Shown here: positions 22,491 to 32,659 of the stretch, one piece after another
How positions within the stretch are numbered: position 1 is the stretch's first letter
Layout of the letters: each line of letters starts with the position of its first letter
Origin: Moringa oleifera
Taxonomy: Eukaryota; Streptophyta; Magnoliopsida; Brassicales; Moringaceae
Direction: 5' to 3'
DNA length: 64,000 nucleotides
NCBI GenBank assembly: GCA_021397835.1
Contig: JAJFZO010000571.1
Location: forward strand, 1-64,000
The notes under the pieces: model-generated
What the model was told of the DNA's origin: nothing
Seen by the model: only the letters and a program-made list of their open reading frames with translations
Database searches by the model: none
Made by a program: the position numbers and the translations under genes

Positions 22491-25075
22491 GTGATTAAAC
22501 ATGTAAGAAAACAAGCATCATGGCCTTGGCCATGTTATGTCCTAAGCAAGTCCTTCCACCCATCTTGAAAGTTAAGAAGCTGAATGGCTTTATTCATCCT
22601 CTGAATCATGAATAATTTTTTTATTGAAAAATATAATGATCGTCTATTTATTTGAGTGTGTTAGATTTTTATAAAAATAATTATATATAATAATTTGATA
22701 AAAATAATTAAAATTATATTTATTTATTTTTAAATTAATATTATAAATTATTAAAATTTTTCTTTTAATTTTTATTAAAAATTTATCATAATCTTAAATC
22801 AATAAAAGATTTTTTTAAAAAAAAAAACTTGAGATTTGATTAATAAATGCTTATATTGAACTTCGAAGGATTAAATTCGTCAAATTTATGGTAGACGAAA
22901 GTACCAAAGTGTATATTGATCTTGCATCAATATTAACATTCCACCTTCTCTCTATCTTGTATCTTATACAAAAGCATAAAAATTCGATAATTAATAGCAT
23001 GGATTAATTAATATCACTTTAATTGATTTAATTTTTTATTATAAAAATTATTAATCAAAAGAATGATTAGAACAGATTTTCAATCTTACAATCTTAAAGA
23101 ACTAATCTTGGTACTATAGATGCCATTCTTAGGAATTCCTTAACAACTTGTTCATATCCATTGATTTAGTAAAAATCTAAATCGACACACTTTAAATTTC
23201 TGTTTGGTGTCTAAGAAAATCAAAGAAAAGCTTATACCTTGAAATCATATGGCATCTTATTGAGATCTTCTAGAGTAAGAAATGACTTCCCCGAATTTTT
23301 TTCCACAAGATGAAGTTGTTAACCCTGCATGAATTAATCAAAAATCATCCTAAGCTTTTTTTCTAGAGCATTAAATTATATAATTTCATTTTTGCTTACC
23401 CTAAACATGTTGACCACCTCCCTATTCTCATCGAGGTACTTCACCATCCATGTTAGAGCACTTATTATTGTATCTTGACTTGTATTGAACATATTAAATA
23501 TATTTAACGATACTTTTTTAATTTAAATTAATTAAAATTTTTAATTTATTTTATTTTTATTAATATCTAAAAAAATCAATGAAATTTGATGAATAGAATA
23601 TTCAACTAATTCTTTTTCAAAGTTTTAAGATTAACCCCTAAATTAAACAAAAGTTTATTTCGTTTGAACAAGCTGATTTTATTTATTTATTTTGAACCTA
23701 CAATTGTCACGGTCAAGATCTTATCTTTAATCTCTTGATATATTAGCTTAGGAGTATGATCAGAAGAGTTCTTGGTGTCTTCTATGAAGATGTGTTGCTG
23801 AAAATCTTCATAACCAGCAATAAAAGAAGGACCTCCTCTTTAATATAAAATATTAAAAGTAAAGATTAGTATGACATTAAAATTAAATTTTACTCGTGCA
23901 TTTGATTGAATTTTAATTTTTTTAAAATACAAAATTAAATCATAATTTATTGATTTAATTTATATATTGTATATTGATTCAAATGAAAAATAAAGAATCA
24001 AATAAACACTAAACTTCATTTTGTGGTATTTTTTAATTTTGAACAATTTTCAACTTACAAGATATTTATTATGAATTTTTTAAATTTTTAATAATATAAA
24101 TTTTTTAAAATACTTTCAGTACTAAATTTTTTTGTAAAGGTATAGCTTGAACATTTATTTACATATGTGAAAACTTTAAGCTAAAATTTATAATACAAAA
24201 TCCTTATGTTGAAAATTTCTAATTTTTAAATTTTTTTTTGATAAAGTTAATTAAAATTCAATTTATTATGATTTTTTAAAACATCAAATTAGATTTAACA
24301 CATGAATTATAATTTAAAATTCTAAATAATTATTACTCAAGAATCAACTTCTTTCAAATTCTTAATGAGAATTTTTTGTTGATTTCACATTTAAGAAAGG
24401 TCAATAAAAAATCATATTAATAAAAAGTATAATAAAGAATTAATACAGACATCGGAACAAACCTTTAGAGTTTAGTGGAGGACAACCACAAAAGGGGAGT
24501 CTTTCCAGGGACGAAGACCATCAATAATGAGCTCGTCAAACTGTTTAACGAGTGAAGACATAGAACTCATTGAGAACAAATCGAGGAGACACCTAGGCCC
24601 CCACCAAAGTTACTATCGACCTTATATATCTCTTCATGAATCTGCCATGTTGTTGTTCAGGATCGCCTTCATTATCTCCTTCCCTGAAATGAAGTTGTGC
24701 ATCTCCTTGAATATGTTCATCCTCAAGTAGCTTCATCTGTATCTATTTAATGAATCCAATAGTGATTCAGAATGATGAATTACTCTATGTACGCTTAGTT
24801 TTCTTATTTCATTTTTTGACATATGCCTATTTTAACATTCTCTTTTGATGATGATCTCGTTAAATAAGATACTATATCGTATGCATGCATGCAGAGGCAC
24901 ATTCATTATATGTGTTATATGTAAATATATACCTGCGATAGTGAGTTTCTATGAAGTGATAGAAGCTTTTACTGTTGTTGATGTCAGCCATGAATTGAAG
25001 GGTTTCTCTAATCACTGGAGCTCCCCGACTTTTCAAAGGAAATGTAGCAGTTAATTCCCCAAAATGGCACCGAAG
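22490..25075 (-). pseudogene. Cytochrome P450 pseudogene, CYP85-clan-like (unit 3)
   Basis: P450 exons appear in order on the minus strand. About 25,075-24,933: RETLQFMADINNSKSFYHF, ending at a GT donor. About 24,735-24,460: ISGKEIMKAILNNN, then FMKRYIRSIVTLVG, then SSLVKQFDELIIDGLRPWKD, in shifting frames. 23,809-23,698: IEDTKNSSDHTPKL then QEIKDKILTVTIVG. About 23,482-23,400: the I-helix QDTIISALTWMVKYLDENRE. 23,324-23,238: KSFLTLEDLNKMPYDFK. About 23,150-23,075: the K-helix VVKEFLRMASIVP with its ExxR intact. About 22,590-22,497: the haem loop MGGRTCLGHNMAKAMMLVFL with the cysteine ligand. The N-terminal membrane anchor, an exon between 24,460 and 23,810, and the segment between the K-helix and the haem loop were not found. 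Several frameshifts and stops are present. The I-helix and exon borders suggest the CYP85 clan; the exact family is uncertain. Confidence 0.8.
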
Positions 25076-25084
25076 AATTTTTCA

Positions 25085-25440
25085 TATTTGATAAACAAAC
25101 AGAATTAAAGCACCAAAAACAAAAGCTGCAAAAAAACAGAGGCTAATAGGGGCCATTTCAAATAGTGACATTAAGTTGAAGTGGGTTGGTAAATATTCAA
25201 GAAAGTGTCATCGTCACTATGTGTGCTATGATCGATATGATCTTTAAGCTTTATATATAATTAAATTGTTGATTGATTTGGATTTATTTAGGAGGGTGAC
25301 ACATTGACGATAGAGAAACAGTGCTGATAAATTGGTCGACAAGCTCTTTAATGGTGCTGAAATGAATTAATTAATGGCTTCATTAGCCATAAGGCCCTTA
25401 ATGATTTAGTTGGCTAGGATATCATTTTATGAGTGTTTTT
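25085..25440. repeat. Block X, copy b
   Basis: Copy of 9,724-10,090, here in what is probably its original place just upstream of the P450 5' end. It may be the P450 upstream region. No function could be assigned. Confidence 0.55.
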
Positions 25441-26185
25441 CAATGGCTTAATTATAATATCATGATTATAATTATAATTTTTATTGTTTCATTTTAATTA
25501 ATTTTATTTTTATATTTAAATTTTTAATTTAATTTAATTTAGATTACATTTAAAATTTTAAATATTTTAAATATTATTAAAAACTAAAATTATTTAAATT
25601 TAAAATATAAAATGTATTTAAGTTATTTTAAAACATATCAATAGTAAAAATATTATTAATTTTTTATAATTTAAAAATTTTAGATTGAATCAAATTAAAA
25701 TTTAAAATTAATTAAATTAAAACGAAAATATTTAAATTGAAATGTAAGCAAAATTTAAAGTTTCTCTTTCGTATTTACAAGTGATTTTTCTGTTTCCTAT
25801 GGAATCAGTTGAGTTAGCTAAAAAGATCCATGATATGTGAAGCAATAAATTCCTTCATCTGCTATGGACTCAGATCCTGCTCAACCCTTGCTCATCCAGT
25901 TGTTTCTAATATCTGATTAATCAACATTGGAATGAACAACTTACCCATTCAGTAATACAATTAATTGGGATTAAGCGCCATCGCTGTGGATCTCTGCTCC
26001 TTTTTGGGCCTTTTCATGAGGTGGTATGATCTGTTCTTATTGGGTTTTGGTGGGCTCAGCCGTTTAGAGCTTTCGTCGTGGGTTCTTAAAATAAAAAGTA
26101 TTCAAAAAAAGTTAATAATCAAGATTTATTATCATTTATTATTATATTGCTGTAATTTTCTGTCAACCAAAACAAAGTCTGACTC
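25441..26185. other. Spacer, nothing recognised
   Basis: AT-rich to about 25,740, then mixed-composition sequence (25,780-26,090) with no recognisable protein. In unit 2 the equivalent interval holds the rest of the SABATH gene, which is missing here. Confidence 0.45.
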
Positions 26186-26483
26186 TTCCATTATAAATTT
26201 TGTCTTCCCTTAATCTGTTGTAGGATCCAGGCAAGGAAGCGAAGACATGGTTGAAGTCATTGTTAGGGAGATCGTTCAACAATACACTGAGCTCCGGCGA
26301 CGGCCGGTTTAGATTCCCGAATTTGGCACGGATGATGCTTATGATCTCGGAGCCCACCAACAAGGTATTCGGACCTGACGAACAGCCTCAGTCTGCAATT
26401 TCCAGGCTCTCCGGGATGTTGTCGTTGCACGGCATTTTCAGTACCACTTCCTCCATCACCGGCTTCGTTATCGATATAATCTT
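26186..26483 (-). pseudogene. SABATH methyltransferase, first-exon fragment (unit 3)
   Basis: Minus-strand fragment reading KIISITKPVMEEVVLKMP, then a stop, then the SAM-binding motif [20 protein letters not shown], then [20 protein letters not shown] and VFASLPG. It is collinear with 14,150-14,420 and shares the stop codon immediately before Gly-Cys of the SAM motif. It lacks the extra base found in the unit-2 copy, so the stop is the older lesion. Later exons are absent from the next kilobase downstream. Confidence 0.8.
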
Positions 26484-27979
26484 GCTCTGCCAAATCGGAC
26501 ACAAGAGTATATATGCTCTGGGTTTTCGTTTTAATTAATAAATTATTATGTTTATTGGAATGAAAAAATCATACATGTGTTATGCATGTTTTCACAATAT
26601 GACCGTTGATCAACTATTTAAACGATAAGGTTCACGCCTTCTGCACTTTTCTTTCTCCTCTGCTTTTTTCTTTCCCTCTCTCTCAAAATCTCCTCTTCTT
26701 TGAGGAAGCAGATCGAATGAAAAAGAAGAAACCGAGAAACCAGGGATGATCTCAAACTGGACTGTGCGAAAATGAGGGCATGGCACACAACTGGAATGGA
26801 ATTTCCGTGGGTCTCTTCTGCGAATATTTTCTCCATTCAACTGGTCGGGATATTTCTTACAGTATGAGTGAAGAGCGAACTCAGGAACGACGTACGCAAC
26901 ATGAAAGTGTCTTGTGTTGGCAGAGGCTTGATGGTTTATCTTGGAAACAAGGTACGTTTTAATTTCTCGAAGTTGGAGAGTGGAATTATGATGATGTAAG
27001 AAAAAGTGGCCGTCTCATCTTCATGGGTTTTCCAGGATTTAATTCCAATTACCATGTCTTTGCACCAAACAAGCTTTTGCTTCATCTGTAGTCATTTGAT
27101 CTCTGGGCAGAAGGAGGAAGATGAACTACGAAGAAACTCAGATGTTATGGAGATCCTAAGGAAGGCAAGATTTCCAAGGGTCCATGGCATGGAGATGAGA
27201 AGTCTCCTCAAACAATTCTCGATCAGGATTAAAGCCCTTGCTTTCACTTTTTTCCTGCCCATACTTAGTTAATGAATCAATATCTGCAGCTTTCTTAACT
27301 TCTGTCATATTTGTCCTGGTCCCTAGCTGTCTTATTGTTGAGATGCCAATTGGAGAGTATTGTTCGAGAATGACCGGGAATGTTTATTTGTTTGTGATGT
27401 TCTTTCTGAAGTTTCAGAATCCCCTCTTTTCAATCTACTTTTAAACATGCTTAATCTAAAACTCAGATGGTTTTTGATGGCTTTCACTTTCAGCTACCGA
27501 CAGAGCAGGCATGTGTTTGAGGGACGGAATGAAGGGAAGATATATTTTTCTCCCACCTGTAAGTATTTAAATATTCATACAGATATGCAGGGGATGATAG
27601 ACATCCAAAGGGGCAGCGAAGAACGCCTGCATGGTACACAATCTTTAGTGAAATATCTCTTACAATGAAATTGTATTGGCCTTGTATTACATAATTGTCA
27701 GCATGCGAAATATTGTGGACGATATTGTCTGTTCATTTCTGATAAAGTTAAGTCTCTGATTGTGCCTTTCCATCCAAGTGCGATCCTATACTATGGTATA
27801 GGAGAGGCCTAAATCAATTATCTTATGTTCATGTTTGCTATCTGTGTTTTTCTCACTAATTTGTTCACAACCATCTAATATTTTGGATATTTTTGCTTGT
27901 TCAAAAGTTTCTGACCATATGATTACCGGATAGCATGTATTATTTTCAACCTTACTCTACTAACAATGGATACTTATGT

Positions 27980-28090
27980 TACAGGTTGATCCTGTGTCTG
28001 CAGGAGTACAATTTGATAAGGAGTTTATTGTATGCTCCTTAGACTTGCTCTCAGGGCTTGGCAGTGTGATTGAGAGTTTGGTATTTACTT
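27980..28090 (+). pseudogene. Transportin (importin-beta family) exon fragment
   Basis: An exon-like piece after ...ttacag reads [20 protein letters not shown] then LLSGL and IESL before a GT. This strongly resembles a segment of plant transportin-1, a HEAT-repeat nuclear import receptor. Compared with my recollection of the family it lacks a few residues after LLSGL. The sequence on either side looks like intron. No other transportin exon was recognised nearby, so this is an isolated fragment inside the B3 region, absent from unit 2 because that stretch is deleted there. Confidence 0.6.
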
Positions 28091-29176
28091 TTGTCAAATA
28101 TCTTGGAAATATATTTGCGTATCTATGTGGCTTTTATTTCTTGTATATGATGATGTCAATGTGAGTGCTTCTGTTTGTCATTTGAACTGCATTTGATTTT
28201 GGGTCCTCTGAGGTATTTGATATAATTTAACTGCTCATGAACTTACTGAGTTAAGACGTTCTCTACTTCATTTTTCAGTTTCTGAGCGATCAAATTAGCT
28301 GAATTGACTGGTTTAACATCCTATTGTGGAACTTCAGAATTCAAGAGTGCAAACCTTGTTCATATTCCAATGCAGTAATGCCCAATTTTCTTGGAATTGA
28401 AGCAGACTGTTTTACCTAAATTAGCATATGTCATAGATGCAAGAAAGAAACTTACATGCTTTATATTCTGTTTGAACTTGTAGGTTTGGTGTTTAAGTTT
28501 GTGTTGGTAAAAATTGTAGTTGTACCCTCTGCAGGGCATACCTCCTGCTTTTGTCAAGCACTTTAATGGATCTACACCCACAAAAAGCAATGGCATGTCA
28601 CATTGGAAGAAGGTGAGCGGGGTGTGTTTCTTACAAGTGGTTGGCAATGCTTTGCGAGTGAAAACTCTTTAAAACTTGGGGACTTTCTTGTTTTCAATTA
28701 TGATGGAAATTCCCATTTTGATGTGACTATTTTTGGTATACATGGATGCAAGAAGGAAGCAACTTCTTCTACCAGCACTTTGACTGCCCTGGTGAAGGAG
28801 GAACCAAAGACAGAACCAGAAGAGACTTCAAATAAGTCCAATCGGGCTCGCAAGCAGAAGTACTCAGAAACAATCCTCAGAAGGGTACAAAGAAGCAGTT
28901 CATTAACAAATTCTATTATTGAGCATGTTGCAAGCCTTCTTCTAAGTGGTTCTATGCTTACAGGTCCATCTGGAGCAAAGGAAGTCAAATCAAGAAGAAC
29001 TGGTGAGATAATCTTGAAAAATGCAGACCATTAACTGCATATGTTGCATCATTGAAACCAAAGTTTGTTACAACCATGACTCGGTCTTCAAAATATGGTT
29101 TGGTGAGTTGCTTGTGTTTGATTTGTGCATTATGTCTACTTTTTGTTGCCTTATGTTTCTTCATTAATGGAGATAC

Positions 29177-29195
29177 AAAAAAAAAAAAAAAAAAA
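29177..29195. repeat. A19 homopolymer
   Basis: A run of 19 A close to the point (about 29,215) where collinearity with unit 2 resumes. Confidence 0.9.
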
Positions 29196-30429
29196 GGAAA
29201 CTTTTAACAACTTGATAAAGTTTTGTGAGGAGGAAATACTGATTGAAACTGGTATGAGAGGAGCTTCTTGCATGGGTGAGGTAGAGCAGACCTTGTTTTA
29301 GTTTTTATGAAAAGGGTTTTAGGTTATCCATTTCAACTGATCATTGATCAACAATTCAGCTAAGAGTTCTAGCAATCAATTGTATGATGTATTAGAAAGG
29401 AAATGCTCTGTCTTATGTTAATGTTTTGATAGGAAGATTTGGATAGTAAATTGTACAGAGTTAATATGATGGAGAGCAGATTGGTATGAAGGAGGAAGGT
29501 GACATGTCGATGTCATTATTGTTCATGGGAAGCTTGGCAGTTTGTCTTTATTTCAGATGTTAGTATGTTGTCAGAAGAATGAGAGAATTTGATCCAGGGA
29601 TGGCCTGTTATAGCCTCTCCATGCTTGGAATGGGTTCACGCTCCAGGATTAGGGCTCATAGGGAGATATCATCAGGTATGCTAGTGTGATTCAAAAGAGC
29701 TGCTGCCTGGACTTAAATTGCTTCCAATCAATCTGTTGCTTGTTTTTGGTCTTGTAGTTTACCCATTATTAAAAACTGTGAAATGATTGGTGGATAAGTT
29801 GCCCTGGGGACTCTGTATGTTGCTTTACCCATTATCAAATGTTAGTTGCTATGTATTTTTGGTATTCTTGCAAGAACATACATCTCATAGTATTGTTTCT
29901 CCTGGCAGCATATTCCGAAATCTCTGGTGAGTTTGATTGGCACGACTTTGAAGCCAGACACAATGATGTGTGATCTGAATGGGAAGAAGTGGCCTGTGAA
30001 GGTTAGTTTCTGAAATACAGTCATATTTTTCTCACCCCTAGTGGCTTGAATTCTGGAACCGTCGCAAATTGGTGGGAAATGACCATTGCTAGGTTGTGTT
30101 TGTTCTCATTAGAGGATGCAGGATCAAAAAAATGCTGGTGAAAGCAACCCCAAAGGGTGACATGAGTTTAGATTTCCACCAAAACAAAAAAGAAGTAGAA
30201 AAATAACTCTCTCTCTCACTTACGCGCACATCCTCTATCAGAAGAGAAGCTATTTGATATCTCGTGCTCCTTGGTGCTGCTTTATCTTCTGCTATGAACT
30301 TGGTAGGGTACTGGGCAGTATCAAATATATGTTTTGCACTTGTTGATCTAGCCCTGGTTCCAATTTAAACCTATACATGATTCTTACAGGTTTCTGGTTT
30401 GTCAATGTTTGCAGATGAAGATGCTTAAG

Positions 30430-31440
30430 CCCGTGAAATATTCCAGACATGTCAATTTCAACAGCCTGCTTGCAATCTAGCAAGTTAATGAATCCTTACA
30501 ACTTGCTAAGTGCTCATTCAGGAAAATGTTGGCAACTCCAACATAAATCATAGATCATTAGGAAGATGAAATAAAATTGAACCACCAATGAAACTCAGAT
30601 TAAACGAACTTTAGCTGTATTGTCTGATAAGAAAAATATTTTCTATTTATTTTATGTATAGGGAAGCTTCTGCTGATTAGGTTACAAGCATACTGTCTGG
30701 TAAGAAAATGGTAACTTTATAATTTGTCTTTCTGCTAAGGCATCAGTTAATTAGCGAAACAAAAATAGTGAAAGCACAGACGAGTCATTCCTTTGTCCCT
30801 GATTATTACTACTGTAATCATCATGTAATCCGATCTTGTCTTCTTTTAGGATTCCTTCAACCTCTTCACACTCATTTGCATCCATAGCAGCAGCAGCAGC
30901 AGGAGGAGGAAGCAAGAGCGCATTCCCACATTACCTGATTTCTTGTCTCTCTGCACATATGGTAACATTTTTTTCAAATCTCAAGCATCCATGGTTAGAT
31001 TCCTATGCCAATATATATAATCAGAGTCATTCCTATATGGTACAACCCATTTACCCATTTGAACTGTAATTAACCAGGTACTAATTTTAATTTGGGTACA
31101 CATGATTCTTCTGATAAACGCCATTGGATTACTCAATTAATTCAATTAATTACTTGTTGAAGTCCTGGATTAATTGGGGTGGAGGAAAACACTTTATCAA
31201 TATAGATATAATCCATTTAATAAGCAATGTAATTAACTGTTTATTAAGAAATTAATATTGGTTGTTTGTGTTGCCAACTCCTAATTGGGGTTTTCATAAT
31301 TTTCATATTCACTGAGTTTTTAGCAGTGGGTGGTGGGAATAATGGATACCAAATTATTATTATTATTATTATAGTATACCTTCTTTTTGGACATGATATA
31401 TGTATATATATCATGTCTTAATCTATTATTGGCGCTGCTA
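30430..31440. repeat. B3 3'-flank block, copy c
   Basis: Third copy of the block at 2,134-3,310. It includes the GCA/GGA-rich patch at 30,888-30,918 and a single copy of the 48-bp unit that is triplicated at 17,728. The closing segment seen in copies a and b (gttacccatctggttatta) is missing, replaced by R1 sequence joined near 31,450. Confidence 0.65.
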
Positions 31441-31997
31441 CCAGTCAATATGCGGAATAAAACGAATTATTTTTTTCTTTAACTAACTGTTTTTTAACTC
31501 TTATTTATTCTAAAAAAAATTAAATTTTTTAAAATTTTAATATATAGAATATGCATTTTTTTCATTTTTATTTTTAACACCATTTTGTTTTGGAATTTTT
31601 TTTAAAAAAAATCAGTCATGAATCTTTGGGCTCGTATTGATTTGGACCTACAGATTGGGCCTTTGGAAGCATGGGCTTGAAGTATATACAGCCCACCCTT
31701 AAGACCCTACGCTTACTGTTAGCTCTAACAGATCTATGACCAATGTTATGACCTTTTTAATTAAATTTTAATTTATTGATTTTATTTAAATTAAATTTGA
31801 TGAAAATAATGATGAAAAATTAATGATATTATTTTTATTAAAATATTTAAAAAATTACTTACACTTTATTTGGATTTCATCTCTCATTATTTTTAAATTT
31901 TTTTAAAAAATATTTTTATTAAATATAAATTATTTCTATTTATTTAATATAAATTTAAATTTTTAAAATATTTTTTAAAATATTTTTAATACTTAAA
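31440..31997. repeat. AT-rich block R1, copy e (partial)
   Basis: Begins inside R1 (cgaattatttttttctttaa) and keeps the TGGGCC patch (gattgggcctttggaagcat near 31,653). It ends at a junction with the interior of the MITE-like element. Confidence 0.65.
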
Positions 31998-32560
31998 AAT
32001 TTAAATTTCGAACCATCGTTACAAGGTTTATGATTAAAATGAATCAAAATTTGAGTTGTTAAATTTTAATTCTAGTTAAGATTCGGTTCAAAGGCAATTC
32101 AAGTTTTTATTCATAAACGATTTGAGTTCAGGTTTAACTTAAATTTGATTCAAATTCGATTCATATTGAAAATCAATTCAAAGAGATTTTTTCTTTTTGA
32201 ATAGAATATTTTATATTTAAATTAAAATTTTAAATAAAAATACAGTGATCATATTTTCACTAAAATTTTATTTTAAATATTTTATAAATTTTAAATTATT
32301 TTTTATAATTTTTTAAATTAAATTATTTTATAATATTTTTAATTAATTTAATTAAAAACTGAACTAAAATTGAATCATGTTTAAAGTAGTTCTGGTTTCA
32401 AAACTGTGTACAATAGTTTCGGTTCGATTTAATTTTAAAAATTATCATTCGCTTCGTCAGTTTGAATCGAATTGTGGTAACCCTAAGTATATAGCGTAAC
32501 ACGAGTTAATCTTTTTCTTTTCTATGATTAATTACAAGATTAATTTTAACCCTGTAAGTT
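31998..32560. mobile_element. Truncated MITE-like copy with SABATH flank
   Basis: From 31,998 to about 32,480 this matches the interior and right end of the element at 11,551-12,127 (aaatgaatcaaaatttgagt, ggttcaaaggcaattcaagt). The match continues past the right end into the SABATH exon flank (minus strand, IIEKKKINSC near 32,530-32,500), so the element was already in the SABATH gene when this piece was copied. The left end of the element is missing, joined instead to R1. Confidence 0.6.
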
Positions 32561-32659
32561 AGTAATAGTGACGATCGTACACTTATTAAATTATTTGAAT
32601 GTCAGGATTTATGCTAATTTAATTATTGTGCATTCTCAAAGAAAATGTGACGAGCGGTA

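Larger units (their letters stand above)
26600..30001 (+). pseudogene. B3-domain (REM-like) transcription factor gene, broken (unit 3)
   Basis: An AG-bounded exon at 28,535-29,102 carries most of one B3 domain: IPPAFVKHFNGSTPTK, then in a shifted frame QWHVTLEEGERGVFLTSGWQ and NSLKLGDFLVFNYDG, followed by an acidic linker (VKEEPKTEPEETSNK). After another frame change it reads AYVASLKPKFVTTMTRSS, the start of a second B3 domain, up to a GT donor. The next exon (29,909-30,001) reads HIPKSLVSLIGTTLKPDTMM and CDLNGKKWPVK. REM-type B3 proteins act in the nucleus as DNA-binding regulators. The two frame breaks and the absence of exons for the protein start and for the end of the second domain mark it as a pseudogene. 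Pieces between 26,600 and 27,800 are conserved with unit 2 but unassigned. Confidence 0.75.

Noticed and set aside
27006..27668. Frames of 68-102 codons at 27,006-27,272, 27,238-27,444 and 27,360-27,668
   Set aside because: They are partly conserved with unit 2, but the frame is not kept between the copies and no family fits; treated as unassigned parts of the B3 pseudogene.
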